64,000 nt of DNA from BOG-908 sp965198825 (lineage in GTDB: Bacteria; Pseudomonadota; Alphaproteobacteria; Acetobacterales; Acetobacteraceae): assembly GCA_965198825.1 (NCBI GenBank), contig CBDAQB010000001.1:186001-250000 (forward strand), in the 5' to 3' direction. Below are positions 9,011-17,743 of the stretch, one piece after another (position 1 is the stretch's first letter; every line of letters begins with the position of its first letter). Below the pieces are notes generated by a model, which was not told the DNA's origin, did no database searches, and saw nothing but the letters and a program-made list of their open reading frames with translations. The translations under genes were made by a program, and so were the position numbers.

Positions 9011-9141
9011 GGAAGGTCTTCTTTTTTGAAAAAAAGAAGCAAAAAACTCTTGGACTTTTAGGCCGGGCGTTCCCACGATCTCGGTCCCACATCGCAAAAG
9101 TTTTTTGGTTCTTTTTTTCAAAAAAGAACGACTTTCTTCCT
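9011..9141. repeat. Dispersed A/T-hairpin repeat, copy 1
   Basis: A complete copy of an intergenic element of about 130 bp. The outer ends are GGAAGG and CTTTCTTCC. The left arm forms a hairpin (TTCTTTTTTGAAAAAAAGAA) followed by GCAAAAAACT; the right arm has AAAAGTTTTTTGG and hairpin GTTCTTTTTTTC/AAAAAAGAAC. A conserved core reads CCACGATCTCGGTCCCACA. It lies between two convergent genes (DUF4337 and an S9 peptidase). Confidence 0.9.
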
Positions 9142-9142
9142 C

Positions 9143-11098
9143 TTACTTCACGAGGTACTTACCAAACCAAGCGAGCGTCCGCTCCTGAAAGTCTTTCAGG
9201 TGTTGCGGATCACGCATGCCGTGCCCCTCGCCGGGATAGATCACCGATTGTGTCGGCACGCCGAGATCGTGCAGCGCGTGCCAAAACTCCATCGTTTGCG
9301 GCGCAGGGCACTCGATGTCGTTCTCGCCCACGACGGTTAGCGTTGGTGTGTGCACGTTCTTGATAAAGTTGATCGGCGATGAGCGCGCGTAGACGGCCGG
9401 ATCATTATACACCGACGCGCCGAAATAGGGGATCATCCACTCGTCGATCCCATTCTCGCCATAATAGGACAGCCAATCGCTCAAGCCGGCGCCTGCGACG
9501 GCCGCCTTGAAGCGGTTGGTTTGGGTGACGGCCCACATGGTCATGTATCCGCCGTAGCTCCATCCCATGATGCCGAGCCGCTCTTCGTCTATCGGAGCTA
9601 CCTGTCCCGCGGCATCGAGGCCCGCAAGGATGTCCGACAGATCACCGTGTCCGAAATCCCGCACGTTTGCCATGGTGTAGGCTTCGCCTTGGCCGAAGCT
9701 GCCGCGCGGGTTTGGCAGGAAGATGGCGTAGCCTTCTGCGAGAAGCTTTCCATCAAGGCCGCCGCGCGAGAAGTGCGGCTCGTTCGCGGCTGCAGGGCCG
9801 CCGTGCACGCTCGTAATCATCGGCATCTTCGCTGCGCCATGCGAAGAGGCCGGCAGCAGAAGCCAACCCTGCTCGTTGAAGCCGCCGTTGGTCCAGGTGA
9901 CGTTCTGCGCGCGTGCATCCCCTGCGATGCCGTCGTTGGCATGCGTCAGATCATGCCATTTCCCCATCTCGCCGACTTCTATTTCCGGCGGAGCGGTGAA
10001 CGATTGGTGAGCGGCAGCGGTGACTGCCGAATTGCAGGAGTAGGATACCGGCCCGTCGGTCTCTCCCAACGATTCCTCGCCGGCGGAGATAGGCGCGGGG
10101 AGTTTGTCTGTGGCTGACAAGCCGAGCTCGGCTAATTCCGTTCGATCCGACACGAGAAGTCTGCCGATGAGCGACTTGCTATTGCAGCGCCAGCCAAGAG
10201 CCGTCACGGACGCCGGCATCTGCGGCGTCACATTGCGTGCCGCGCCATTGTCTTTGAGGTCAAGAACAAACGCATCGCCTCCAGTGGAGGAGAAATCGCT
10301 CATGATGCCGGCGATGAACGAAACCTTGGTGCCATCGGGCGAGACTACCGGATCGGCAAGCTGCTGCTTCGGCGAGGAGGGCGTGTAGATCACGCGCTCC
10401 TTTCCGTCAGAGGCGTCGAACGCGTAAAGTTTGGCTACCCACCACATGTTGTCGCCATCGCCGTGCGCGGCCGTGCCGACGAAGCCACTGCCATCAGGGC
10501 GCCAGGAATACTCGTAGACAAACAGATCGTCCGGTGACGCAAAACGCAAATGGTCTTTATCAACAATAGCGATGCGCTGCTCGTGAACATCGGCCCCGAG
10601 TACGCCCGAGACAGGCGCGCCCGCTGCCAGCGCGCCCGCCTCCTTGGCAGCACCTTCCGTCGCCAGCACCGCAAGCTGACCGCCAGGCGCATAGCGCAGC
10701 GTGACCAACGTGCCGCCAAAGGCAACTCTTTGCGCCAGGCCAGCGCCGTCGCTGTTTACCGTATAGATGGCGTGCGCATGGCTCCCAGGCGAACGCAGTA
10801 CGAAAGACAGGTGCTTCCCATCAGGTGCCCACGCCAGATCGGACGGTGTGCAGTCGCGCACATGCCCGCAAGGCAGCGGCACCTCGTGCTCTGCCCCACC
10901 CTCTACGTTGCGTAGGACAAGGGACTTGATGGTCACCCGTTCGCCATCGGTCTTGTCGCCCTCGATACTGGCAACGACATGGCCATCGGGAGAGATCGCC
11001 ACTTCTTCGAAGCCATGCACGGGTTTGTCCAGGGAGGCGCCACAAAGAAGCAGCGTGGTGAAACTGAAGGCCCACCGTCTACGCGACATGATCGTCAT
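9143..11098 (-). CDS. S9 family serine peptidase (acylaminoacyl-peptidase-like)
   Basis: A 651-residue prolyl-oligopeptidase-family enzyme, probably exported, with a hydrophobic N-terminus (WAFSFTTLLLCGA). The N-terminal two-thirds is a TolB/WD-like propeller (repeated SPDG and WAPDG strands at about residues 33-45, 90-97 and 255-260). The C-terminal hydrolase domain has GWSYGGYM with nucleophile Ser514, GENDIECP with Asp594 and GEGHGM with His626. Substrates are likely oligopeptides, but specificity cannot be read. It is flanked by repeat copies 1 and 2 and followed upstream by a second S9 gene in the same direction. Confidence 0.92.
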   Translation of the reverse strand: MTIMSRRRWAFSFTTLLLCGASLDKPVHGFEEVAISPDGHVVASIEGDKTDGERVTIKSLVLRNVEGGAEHEVPLPCGHVRDCTPSDLAWAPDGKHLSFVLRSPGSHAHAIYTVNSDGAGLAQRVAFGGTLVTLRYAPGGQLAVLATEGAAKEAGALAAGAPVSGVLGADVHEQRIAIVDKDHLRFASPDDLFVYEYSWRPDGSGFVGTAAHGDGDNMWWVAKLYAFDASDGKERVIYTPSSPKQQLADPVVSPDGTKVSFIAGIMSDFSSTGGDAFVLDLKDNGAARNVTPQMPASVTALGWRCNSKSLIGRLLVSDRTELAELGLSATDKLPAPISAGEESLGETDGPVSYSCNSAVTAAAHQSFTAPPEIEVGEMGKWHDLTHANDGIAGDARAQNVTWTNGGFNEQGWLLLPASSHGAAKMPMITSVHGGPAAANEPHFSRGGLDGKLLAEGYAIFLPNPRGSFGQGEAYTMANVRDFGHGDLSDILAGLDAAGQVAPIDEERLGIMGWSYGGYMTMWAVTQTNRFKAAVAGAGLSDWLSYYGENGIDEWMIPYFGASVYNDPAVYARSSPINFIKNVHTPTLTVVGENDIECPAPQTMEFWHALHDLGVPTQSVIYPGEGHGMRDPQHLKDFQERTLAWFGKYLVK

Positions 11099-11109
11099 CG
11101 ATTATGCTC

Positions 11110-11216
11110 CAAAGTTGGAAGAAGAATGTTCCTTTTCGGGACCATGCTTGGGGATGCCCAATCCAAAGTCCAAAAGTTTTTTGCTTCTTGTTTTTAAAAA
11201 AGACGTGCTTTTCGAA
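11110..11216. repeat. Dispersed A/T-hairpin repeat, copy 2 (diverged)
   Basis: A degenerate copy. GGGACCATGCTTGGGGATGC corresponds to the core in the reverse orientation, followed by AAAGTCCAAAAGTTTTTTGC and a hairpin-like TTCTTGTTTTTAAAAAAGA. The left arm is poorly preserved. It fills the gap between the two S9 peptidase genes. Confidence 0.75.
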
Positions 11217-11218
11217 GC

Positions 11219-13357
11219 TTATCGTAATGTCATCCCAAGCTCGTCGAACAAGAATGCCAGATAATCTGCCTGCTGATCGATGCGGACCGCAAGCGCACTA
11301 CCCTCGCCATGCCCAGCATGATCGTTGATACTGAGCAACACGGGTTCTTTTGACGCGGTCGCTGCCTGCAGTGCTGCCACCATTTTGCGTGAATGCGCCG
11401 GATTGACGCGCCCGTCGTTTGCGCCTGTTGCCATGAAGATGGCGGGGTAGTGTTCACCATTGCGTATGTGCTGGTAGGGTGAATAGGCAAATAGCGCGCG
11501 AAACTGCGCTTCGTTGGTTACCGAGCCGAACTCGCTGACGTTGAAGGCACCATTTGGATCGCGCTCGGTGCGAAGCATGTCGTAAATTCCCACTTGAGCG
11601 ACGATGGCGTGGAAGAGCGCAGGATGCTGCGTTATCATGGCCCCCATGAGCAGGCCACCGTTGCTTCCGCCCTGTGCTGCAAGATGGCTTGATGCCGTCA
11701 CGCCGCCGGCGATCAGAAGATGCGCTGCCGCCGCAAAGTCATCGAAGACATTCTGCTTGTGCGTCAAAGCGCCTTGCGCGTGCCACTCCACACCGAACTC
11801 GCTACCGCCACGCAAGTTTGCGATGGCATAGACTCCGTGGCCGTCGAGCCATACGCGTCCCGCAGGACCTAAAAAATGTGGCTCCTCGCTGATGTTGAAG
11901 CCACCATAGCCGTAAAGTAGCGTCGGGTTTGATCCATCATCGCGCGAACTCTTCAGTCTGATGATGTTGACCGGTATGGCTGTGCCATCTCGCGAATGCG
12001 CCATTTGGCGCGTGACGGCCGCATCGTCGAACGAGACATCGCTGTGTTCAGCAAGCTTCGTTTCCGACACTTTGCCTGTCGCTTCGTCGAAGCGCGCAAA
12101 ATAGCGCGGACGCAGGTAGGTCGAGACATCATAGAGCAGAACGCCGTTCCCGATCGGGTCAACCTCCGACACTGCCGCTATAGGCGGGAGCGGCAGGGTT
12201 CGCAGCGCTTTGCCGCTGTGGTCGTATACAGCGACATGCGACGGGCCACCGAGCATTTCACGTATATAGATTGCATCGTGCGTAATCGTCACCGGCTCGC
12301 CGGCAAATTCCCCATCGGGCTGGATCACCGCCTCTCCTGGGGGTATTAGCAATTTGGCATCGGCGATGTTCGGATTCGATACGGGGAGCACGAGTAACTT
12401 GCCGCGCGGCGCGTTGTGCCGCGAGTTCAGATAAATTCGGTCGTCGGGTCCGATAGCGGCCCCGACGACCTCATCCTCGAAAACGGTCACCTGAGCGACG
12501 CTACCGTCAGGATTGATAATGAAATGCTCGAAGCGGCCGCCGTCGCCATCGGCGACACGAACCAGCACGTATTTGCCGTTCTGCCGCGCATCCAGACTGA
12601 TTTCAGCAACACGAGGGAAGTTGCGGCCAACCACATACCGGTCGTGGGCAACCTCGTCGCCAAGCCGATGATAAAAAACTTGCTGAAAGAAGTGCCGGTC
12701 TTGCTCCGGCCGTTCCTCACCCGGGTAGCGCGTATAGTAAAAGCCTTGTCCGTCAGCGCTCCACGCCAGGCTTCCGCCTCCCGTCGGATATTGCACATGC
12801 GGAATGCGCAAGCCGCTGTCGGCACCACTTGCAACATCGAAGATATGCAGCGTCCCATCTTCGCTGCCGCCGACTGAAAGCGACACGGCAAGCCGCTTGC
12901 CATCGGGCGACGGTACGAACCAGTCAACTGCGGTGCCGCCGGTTGGATCGAGCTTGTTGGGGTCAACCACCACGCGCGCATGATCCGGGTCGGCATCTGG
13001 CCCAAGCACCGCCACCATCGGCTGCTGCTTCGGCGGCTGCACGAATGTGGCAAAGATCTGTCCACCGGCTGCATAAAGATCGTGATACGAGGGCGATGTG
13101 GATGCCGTCAGCGCGGCAAGGCGCTCGTGCAAAGCAGCCCGGACGGGCAGTGCGTCGAGGAAATTCCGTGCACGCGCGTCCTCCTCATGCTCCCACTTCA
13201 GCGTGCGGGGATCGCTGCCGTTTTCCAACCAGCGGTAGGGATCGGTGACCGTATCACCGAAGTAGTGGTCCTGCACCGGCTCTCTTGGAGTTTCGACGAC
13301 TTGAGCCAGGCAGGGTGTAATGGCGGCGAACAGCAGGCATAGGAGGGCGCGGATCAT
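11219..13357 (-). CDS. Prolyl oligopeptidase family protein (S9A)
   Basis: A 712-residue exported serine peptidase that should cleave short peptides after proline. MIRALLCLLFAAITPCLA is a signal peptide. The mature start (PVQDHYFGDTVTDPYRWLE) is the classical S9A N-terminus. A beta-propeller follows, then the hydrolase domain with GGSNGGLLMG (Ser565), GANDGRVNP (Asp648) and DHAGHGEG (His683). It sits between repeat copies 2 and 3. The two neighbouring S9 genes are from different subfamilies and not recent duplicates. Confidence 0.95.
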   Translation of the reverse strand: MIRALLCLLFAAITPCLAQVVETPREPVQDHYFGDTVTDPYRWLENGSDPRTLKWEHEEDARARNFLDALPVRAALHERLAALTASTSPSYHDLYAAGGQIFATFVQPPKQQPMVAVLGPDADPDHARVVVDPNKLDPTGGTAVDWFVPSPDGKRLAVSLSVGGSEDGTLHIFDVASGADSGLRIPHVQYPTGGGSLAWSADGQGFYYTRYPGEERPEQDRHFFQQVFYHRLGDEVAHDRYVVGRNFPRVAEISLDARQNGKYVLVRVADGDGGRFEHFIINPDGSVAQVTVFEDEVVGAAIGPDDRIYLNSRHNAPRGKLLVLPVSNPNIADAKLLIPPGEAVIQPDGEFAGEPVTITHDAIYIREMLGGPSHVAVYDHSGKALRTLPLPPIAAVSEVDPIGNGVLLYDVSTYLRPRYFARFDEATGKVSETKLAEHSDVSFDDAAVTRQMAHSRDGTAIPVNIIRLKSSRDDGSNPTLLYGYGGFNISEEPHFLGPAGRVWLDGHGVYAIANLRGGSEFGVEWHAQGALTHKQNVFDDFAAAAHLLIAGGVTASSHLAAQGGSNGGLLMGAMITQHPALFHAIVAQVGIYDMLRTERDPNGAFNVSEFGSVTNEAQFRALFAYSPYQHIRNGEHYPAIFMATGANDGRVNPAHSRKMVAALQAATASKEPVLLSINDHAGHGEGSALAVRIDQQADYLAFLFDELGMTLR

Positions 13358-13398
13358 GCCTCGATCTTGCGTATAGCGTGGGAGGATGCAAGGTCAGG

Positions 13399-13455
13399 AG
13401 GAAAGCGTCTTCTTTTTTGAAAAAAAGAAGCAAAAAACTTTTGGACCTTGGTTTG
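13399..13455. repeat. Dispersed A/T-hairpin repeat, copy 3 (left half only)
   Basis: Only the left arm is present: GGAAAGCGTCTTC, hairpin TTTTTTGAAAAAAAG, then AAGCAAAAAACTTTTGGACC. The core and right arm are missing. It lies between the S9A gene start and the phoB stop. Confidence 0.8.
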
Positions 13456-13501
13456 GCTGACTTGGAGAGGCTCGGTTCAAGGGCGCAGGGCTTCTGGCTG
13501 C

Positions 13502-14209
13502 CTACACTGGCTCGGTATCCAGCGCATAACCGGCAGCCCGGACTGTCCTCACGATATCGAGCTCATCGTCGCGATTGATGGACTTTCGCAAGCGACGGAT
13601 GTGAACGTCCACAGTGCGCGGCTCGACATGGATGTCCGGCCCCCACACAGCATCCAGCAATTCCTCGCGCGAGAACACGCGGCGGGGGTGTTGCATGAGG
13701 AATTCCAGCAGCCGGAACTCGGTCGGGCCCAGATGCACCGCGCGGCCGTTGCGCTGCACCCGGTGGGCTGCCAGATCCATGGCGATGTCGTGGAAGGCGA
13801 GCCGCCCCTTGGCGGGCACGGCGTTGGAGCGCCGCAGCAGCGCGCGCATGCGCGCAAGCAGGGCATCCATGTTGAAAGGCTTCGTGATGTAGTCATCGGC
13901 GCCGGTGTTCAGCCCGCGAACGGCATCCTGGTCCTCGGTTCTGGCAGTGACCATGATCACCGGCAGATCGCGCGTGTTTGGCCGCCGGCGGATTTGTCGG
14001 CACACCTCGATGCCAGACATCACGGGCAGCATCCAATCTAGCAGTACCAGGTCGGGCGTGGTTTCTGCTATCCGGGTCAGCGCCTCCTGTCCGTCCGCGG
14101 CTTCATCGACGCGAAAGCCCTGCTTCTCGAGGTTGTAGCGCAGCATCGTGGCCAGCGCGGCTTCGTCTTCAACGACGAGCACAAGTGGCTTGTTGAGAGT
14201 TTCCGACAT
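13502..14209 (-). CDS. phoB: Phosphate regulon response regulator PhoB
   Basis: An OmpR-class two-component regulator of 235 residues. The receiver domain has the acidic pair EDE near residue 16, phospho-acceptor Asp58 in LVLLDWMLPV, a Thr in MVTAR and Lys in ITKPFN. The winged-helix domain carries FRLLEFLMQHP and the recognition region RTVDVHIRRLRKSI. It is the last gene of pstSCAB-phoU-phoB. Its cognate kinase gene phoR is not next to it or anywhere in the window. Confidence 0.96.
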   Translation of the reverse strand: MSETLNKPLVLVVEDEAALATMLRYNLEKQGFRVDEAADGQEALTRIAETTPDLVLLDWMLPVMSGIEVCRQIRRRPNTRDLPVIMVTARTEDQDAVRGLNTGADDYITKPFNMDALLARMRALLRRSNAVPAKGRLAFHDIAMDLAAHRVQRNGRAVHLGPTEFRLLEFLMQHPRRVFSREELLDAVWGPDIHVEPRTVDVHIRRLRKSINRDDELDIVRTVRAAGYALDTEPV

Positions 14210-14238
14210 AAAGCGGCCTTCCAGCGCGGGATCTAGGC

Positions 14239-14964
14239 TCAGGCGGACTCAGGTGGGCGGATGACGGCGTAGTTTGGTGACTCGCCCTTGGGGCGGTTAT
14301 CGGGAAGCGGCACGCCGGCAATGGCAAAATGCAGGATTTCGGCGATGTTGGTCGCGTGATCGCCGATGCGCTCCATGTTCTTGGCAATGAACAGCAGGTG
14401 GGTGCAAGGCGTGATGAGGCGCGGATCTTCCATCATGTAAGTAACAAGCTCGCGGAAGAGAGCGGTGTAGATATCGTCCACCGCTTCATCCGCGCGCCAA
14501 ACCTGTTCCGCTTTCGCAGCATCCTCGTCACCGATGGCGTCAATGATGACCTTGAGATTCTCCTGCACCAGCCTGGTCATGTGCGCGAGACCGGTGAGCT
14601 TGAAAGGCAGCGTGAACTGCGACAGCACAATGCTGCGCTTGGCAACATTAGCGGCATAGTCGCCGATTCGCTCCAGATCGCTGCTCAACTTCAGCGCTGC
14701 GACGATCTGCCGAAGATCCTGTGCGACAGGCTGGCGAAGGGCGAGCAGCCGGATAACGAACTGCTCCACCTCCCGCTCGAGCGCATCAACCGCAGGGTCC
14801 TGCTCTACCGTTTTCGCTGCCGCATCGACGTCTTGCTCGAGAATGGCAACGGCAGCCGATGCCAACTGGGCTTCCACAAGACCGCCCATTTCCACCAGCA
14901 GGTCGCGTAACCGCTTAAGTTCCGCTTCGTAGCTTTTCACGATATGCCCGGCAGTATCCGACAT
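14239..14964 (-). CDS. phoU: Phosphate-specific transport system accessory protein PhoU
   Basis: A 241-residue helical protein that couples the Pst transporter to PhoR/PhoB signalling. It has the two tandem three-helix PhoU repeats: one around residues 20-110 (LRQIVAALKLSSDLERIGDYAANVAK) and one around 125-215 (FIAKNMERIGDHATNIAE). Both E-R-I-G-D metal-binding signatures are intact. It lies between pstB and phoB. Confidence 0.96.
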   Translation of the reverse strand: MSDTAGHIVKSYEAELKRLRDLLVEMGGLVEAQLASAAVAILEQDVDAAAKTVEQDPAVDALEREVEQFVIRLLALRQPVAQDLRQIVAALKLSSDLERIGDYAANVAKRSIVLSQFTLPFKLTGLAHMTRLVQENLKVIIDAIGDEDAAKAEQVWRADEAVDDIYTALFRELVTYMMEDPRLITPCTHLLFIAKNMERIGDHATNIAEILHFAIAGVPLPDNRPKGESPNYAVIRPPESA

Positions 14965-14976
14965 TCCCCGGTCTCC

Positions 14977-15804
14977 TTAGCCGAAACGGCCGGTGATGTA
15001 TTCCTGAGTGCGGCGCTGCTTCGGCGACGTGAACATCTGGCTCGCCGTGCCAACCTCTACCAACTCACCTATATAGAAGAATGCTACCTGATCGGCGCAA
15101 CGCGCCGCTTGTTGCATATTATGCGTTACGATGGCGATGGTGAAATCGCGTTTCAGCTCATCGATGAGTTCCTCGATCTTCAAGGTGCTGATCGGGTCGA
15201 GCGCGCTCGTCGGCTCATCGAGGAGAATGACTTCGGGCCGGGTCGCGATCGTGCGTGCGATGCATAGCCGCTGCTGCTGACCCCCGGACAGGCCGGACGC
15301 CGGCGTGGTCAGGCGATCCTTCACTTCGTTCCACAAGGCGGCGCGGGTGAGTGACCACTCGACTCGTGCATCCATATCAGCACGGTTCAGCCGCTCGTGA
15401 AGCTTTACGCCAAAGGTGATGTTATCATAAATCGACATGGGAAACGGCGTCGGCTTCTGAAACACCATGCCGATCCGGCTACGCAAGGTGTTGAGGTCGA
15501 GCGAGGGCGAGAGAATGTTCTCCCCGTCCATCGTCACTTCACCCGTAGCGCGCTGGCCAGGATACAGGTCGTACATTCGGTTCAGTACACGAAGCAACGT
15601 GCTCTTGCCGCAGCCGGATGGGCCGATCATGCCGGTGACGCGGCGCTCGGGAAGATCGAGGCAGATATCCTTGAGCGCTTTGTTCGCGCCATAGAAGAAA
15701 TCCAGGTTGCGTATGGACACACGCACGACACCATCAAGCGCGTTGGTCTGTGCGGCCGCATTCGGCGAGTCGGCTGGTATGGTCGTCTGCGTTGCGCCGG
15801 ACAT
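14977..15804 (-). CDS. pstB: Phosphate ABC transporter ATP-binding protein PstB
   Basis: The ATPase of the high-affinity phosphate importer, 275 residues. Walker A is GPSGCGKST, the signature is LSGGQQQRLCIART, Walker B is VILLDEPTSALDP, and the H-loop is IVTHNM. The region FYGANKALKDICLDLP is typical of PstB. The first 30 residues form a variable extension. It is separated from pstA by 17 bp. Confidence 0.97.
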   Translation of the reverse strand: MSGATQTTIPADSPNAAAQTNALDGVVRVSIRNLDFFYGANKALKDICLDLPERRVTGMIGPSGCGKSTLLRVLNRMYDLYPGQRATGEVTMDGENILSPSLDLNTLRSRIGMVFQKPTPFPMSIYDNITFGVKLHERLNRADMDARVEWSLTRAALWNEVKDRLTTPASGLSGGQQQRLCIARTIATRPEVILLDEPTSALDPISTLKIEELIDELKRDFTIAIVTHNMQQAARCADQVAFFYIGELVEVGTASQMFTSPKQRRTQEYITGRFG

Positions 15805-15821
15805 GGCGTGCTAGCTCCTTC

Positions 15822-16700
15822 TCATCGGCGGCTCACAACGAAGCGCGCCAGCACGTTCAGGCTTAGAACGCCGAGCGTGATTAGCAGCGCCCCGGTCCAA
15901 GCAAGCTGCACCCAGTCGTCGAACGCTGAGGCAGCGTATTGATAGATAGTCACGGGCAAACTGGCCATGGCAGACCGCAATCCGCCATAGTCGGAGTTGC
16001 CTAGGGATGTGAAGAGCAGCGGCGCCGTCTCACCCGCGACGCGGGCAACGGCAAGCAGCACACCGGTCAAAATGCCGTCCAACGCTGCCCTGTAGCAAAC
16101 GAAGACGATGGTCTTCCATCTTGGCGCCCCCAGCGCGATAGCGGCCTCGCGCAGTGATATGGGCACTAGCCGAAGCATGTCTTCGGTCGTGCGCACAACG
16201 ATCGGAATGACGATGATCGCAAGTGCTATGGCGCCCGCGAAACCCGAGAAGCCGCCGAAAGGCGCCACCATGACCTGATACACGAACAGGCCGATGAGGA
16301 TGGATGGCGCGGAGAGCAGAATGTCGGAGACGAAGCGCACCGCGTTGCCGAGCACCGAGCGGCCGGCATATTCCGCCAGGTAGGTGCCCACCATCAGCCC
16401 GATCGGCGTGCCGATGAGCGTCCCGAGTCCTGCCTGCACGATGCTTCCGACGATGGCGTTGGCCAGGCCGCCATGCGAGCCGGGAGCTTTCGTAATGGTC
16501 GTAAAGACATGCGGCGAAAGGCCGCGCAGGCCTAGCCACAGCAGAGTCGCCAAAATCGAGGCCAGGAAGGCGAGCGCTACAAGTGTGGCTACTGTTGCCA
16601 GGATCCTGGCAACGATATCGATGCTTTTACGCTTGCGTCCAAGCGTAGTCGCGGCCGCTCGGTCGCGTGCAAAGCCGCGCTCTGCGACAGCGTCACTCAT
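15822..16700 (-). CDS. pstA: Phosphate ABC transporter permease PstA
   Basis: A 292-residue permease with six predicted membrane segments. The EAA-type cytoplasmic loop reads REAAIALGAPRWKTI, and RVAGETAPLLFTSLG is the conserved PstA block. It overlaps pstC by 4 nt (16697-16700). Confidence 0.96.
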   Translation of the reverse strand: MSDAVAERGFARDRAAATTLGRKRKSIDIVARILATVATLVALAFLASILATLLWLGLRGLSPHVFTTITKAPGSHGGLANAIVGSIVQAGLGTLIGTPIGLMVGTYLAEYAGRSVLGNAVRFVSDILLSAPSILIGLFVYQVMVAPFGGFSGFAGAIALAIIVIPIVVRTTEDMLRLVPISLREAAIALGAPRWKTIVFVCYRAALDGILTGVLLAVARVAGETAPLLFTSLGNSDYGGLRSAMASLPVTIYQYAASAFDDWVQLAWTGALLITLGVLSLNVLARFVVSRR

Positions 16701-17743
16701 GCGTTCGCAGCCTTCTGCCGCAGCAGAACACGCGAGATGGCCAGAACAACGAAGGAGATGACGAAAAGAATAAATCCCAGCGCCAGCAAGGAAGAGAGCT
16801 GGAGGCTGCCGTTCTCGCTTTCGGAAAATTCAAGCGCCACCAACGAGGCAATGGTGTTGCCGGGAGCAAATATACTGGCGCTTATCCGGTTCGTGTTGCC
16901 GATGACGAAAGTCACAGCCATGGTTTCGCCCAGAGCGCGTCCAAGCCCCAGCATGATGCCGCCAATCACCGATGCCCGCGTGTAAGGCAGAACAACGCGC
17001 CACATCACCTCCCATGTTGTGCAGCCGAGCCCGTATGCCGACTCCTTGAACATCACAGGCACGGTGCGGAACACATCGCGCATGGTCGCGGCGATGAAGG
17101 GAATGATCATGATTGCCAGCACCAGCGCTGCGAGAAAGATGCTGGCATCGCCCGGAGCAGCGGCAAAAAAACCGGAGAGGCCCGGCAAGCGGCCGAGGCT
17201 TCCCGCAAGCCAGGGTTTGATCGTCTCGCTCACCAGCGGCGCCAACACGAAAAAACCCCACATGCCATAAATGATCGACGGGACTGCGGCGAGAAGTTCC
17301 ACAGCAGTGCCGACTGGTCCGCGCAGCCATTGCGGCGCGAGGTCTGTGAGGAAATACGCGATTCCGAACGCCAGCGGCACTGCCATGATGAGCGCCAAAA
17401 CCGCGCTCGCGACTGTGCCATAGACTGAAACCAGCGCTCCGAACCGTTCGGTGACCGGGTTCCACTGAGAGGACACCAGGAAGTTCAGCCCGAACGCCCT
17501 GAACGCCGGCAGCCCACCGATGAAAAGCAGCACGATGATCGTGCCGAGTAGAACCAGAACGCCGACGCCCGATAGGGTGGCGGCTCCTGCAAAGATCCTG
17601 TCGCCGGCGCCGCGTAGCTTAGGCCTCGCTAGCAGGGGAGGGGCGGGGCCAGCGACTGGGGTCAGCGCGCTGACCGGAGACGGTTCCGCTGGCCCCACGG
17701 CCGTGCTCCGGCCTCTACTTCCCCACCTGGCTCCAGGATGCAC
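16697..17743 (-). CDS. pstC: Phosphate ABC transporter permease PstC
   Basis: A 348-residue permease. An N-terminal 48-residue soluble extension precedes the first membrane helix (GVGVLVLLGTIIVLLFIGG). The EAA-type loop includes KESAYGLGCTTWEVMWRVVLPYTRASV, and GRALGETMAVTFVIGN is the PstC hallmark. The ATG at 17743 overlaps the end of pstS by 29 bp. A GTG at 17698 would remove that overlap and most of the extension, so the start is uncertain by 15 codons. Confidence 0.94.
   Translation of the reverse strand: MHPGARWGSRGRSTAVGPAEPSPVSALTPVAGPAPPLLARPKLRGAGDRIFAGAATLSGVGVLVLLGTIIVLLFIGGLPAFRAFGLNFLVSSQWNPVTERFGALVSVYGTVASAVLALIMAVPLAFGIAYFLTDLAPQWLRGPVGTAVELLAAVPSIIYGMWGFFVLAPLVSETIKPWLAGSLGRLPGLSGFFAAAPGDASIFLAALVLAIMIIPFIAATMRDVFRTVPVMFKESAYGLGCTTWEVMWRVVLPYTRASVIGGIMLGLGRALGETMAVTFVIGNTNRISASIFAPGNTIASLVALEFSESENGSLQLSSLLALGFILFVISFVVLAISRVLLRQKAANA

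Noticed and set aside
9011..9141. A/T hairpins of the dispersed repeats as ordinary intrinsic terminators
   Set aside because: The stems are almost only A-T pairs, so they lack the GC-rich stem of a standard terminator. An effect on transcript ends is possible but unproven; I list them as repeats.
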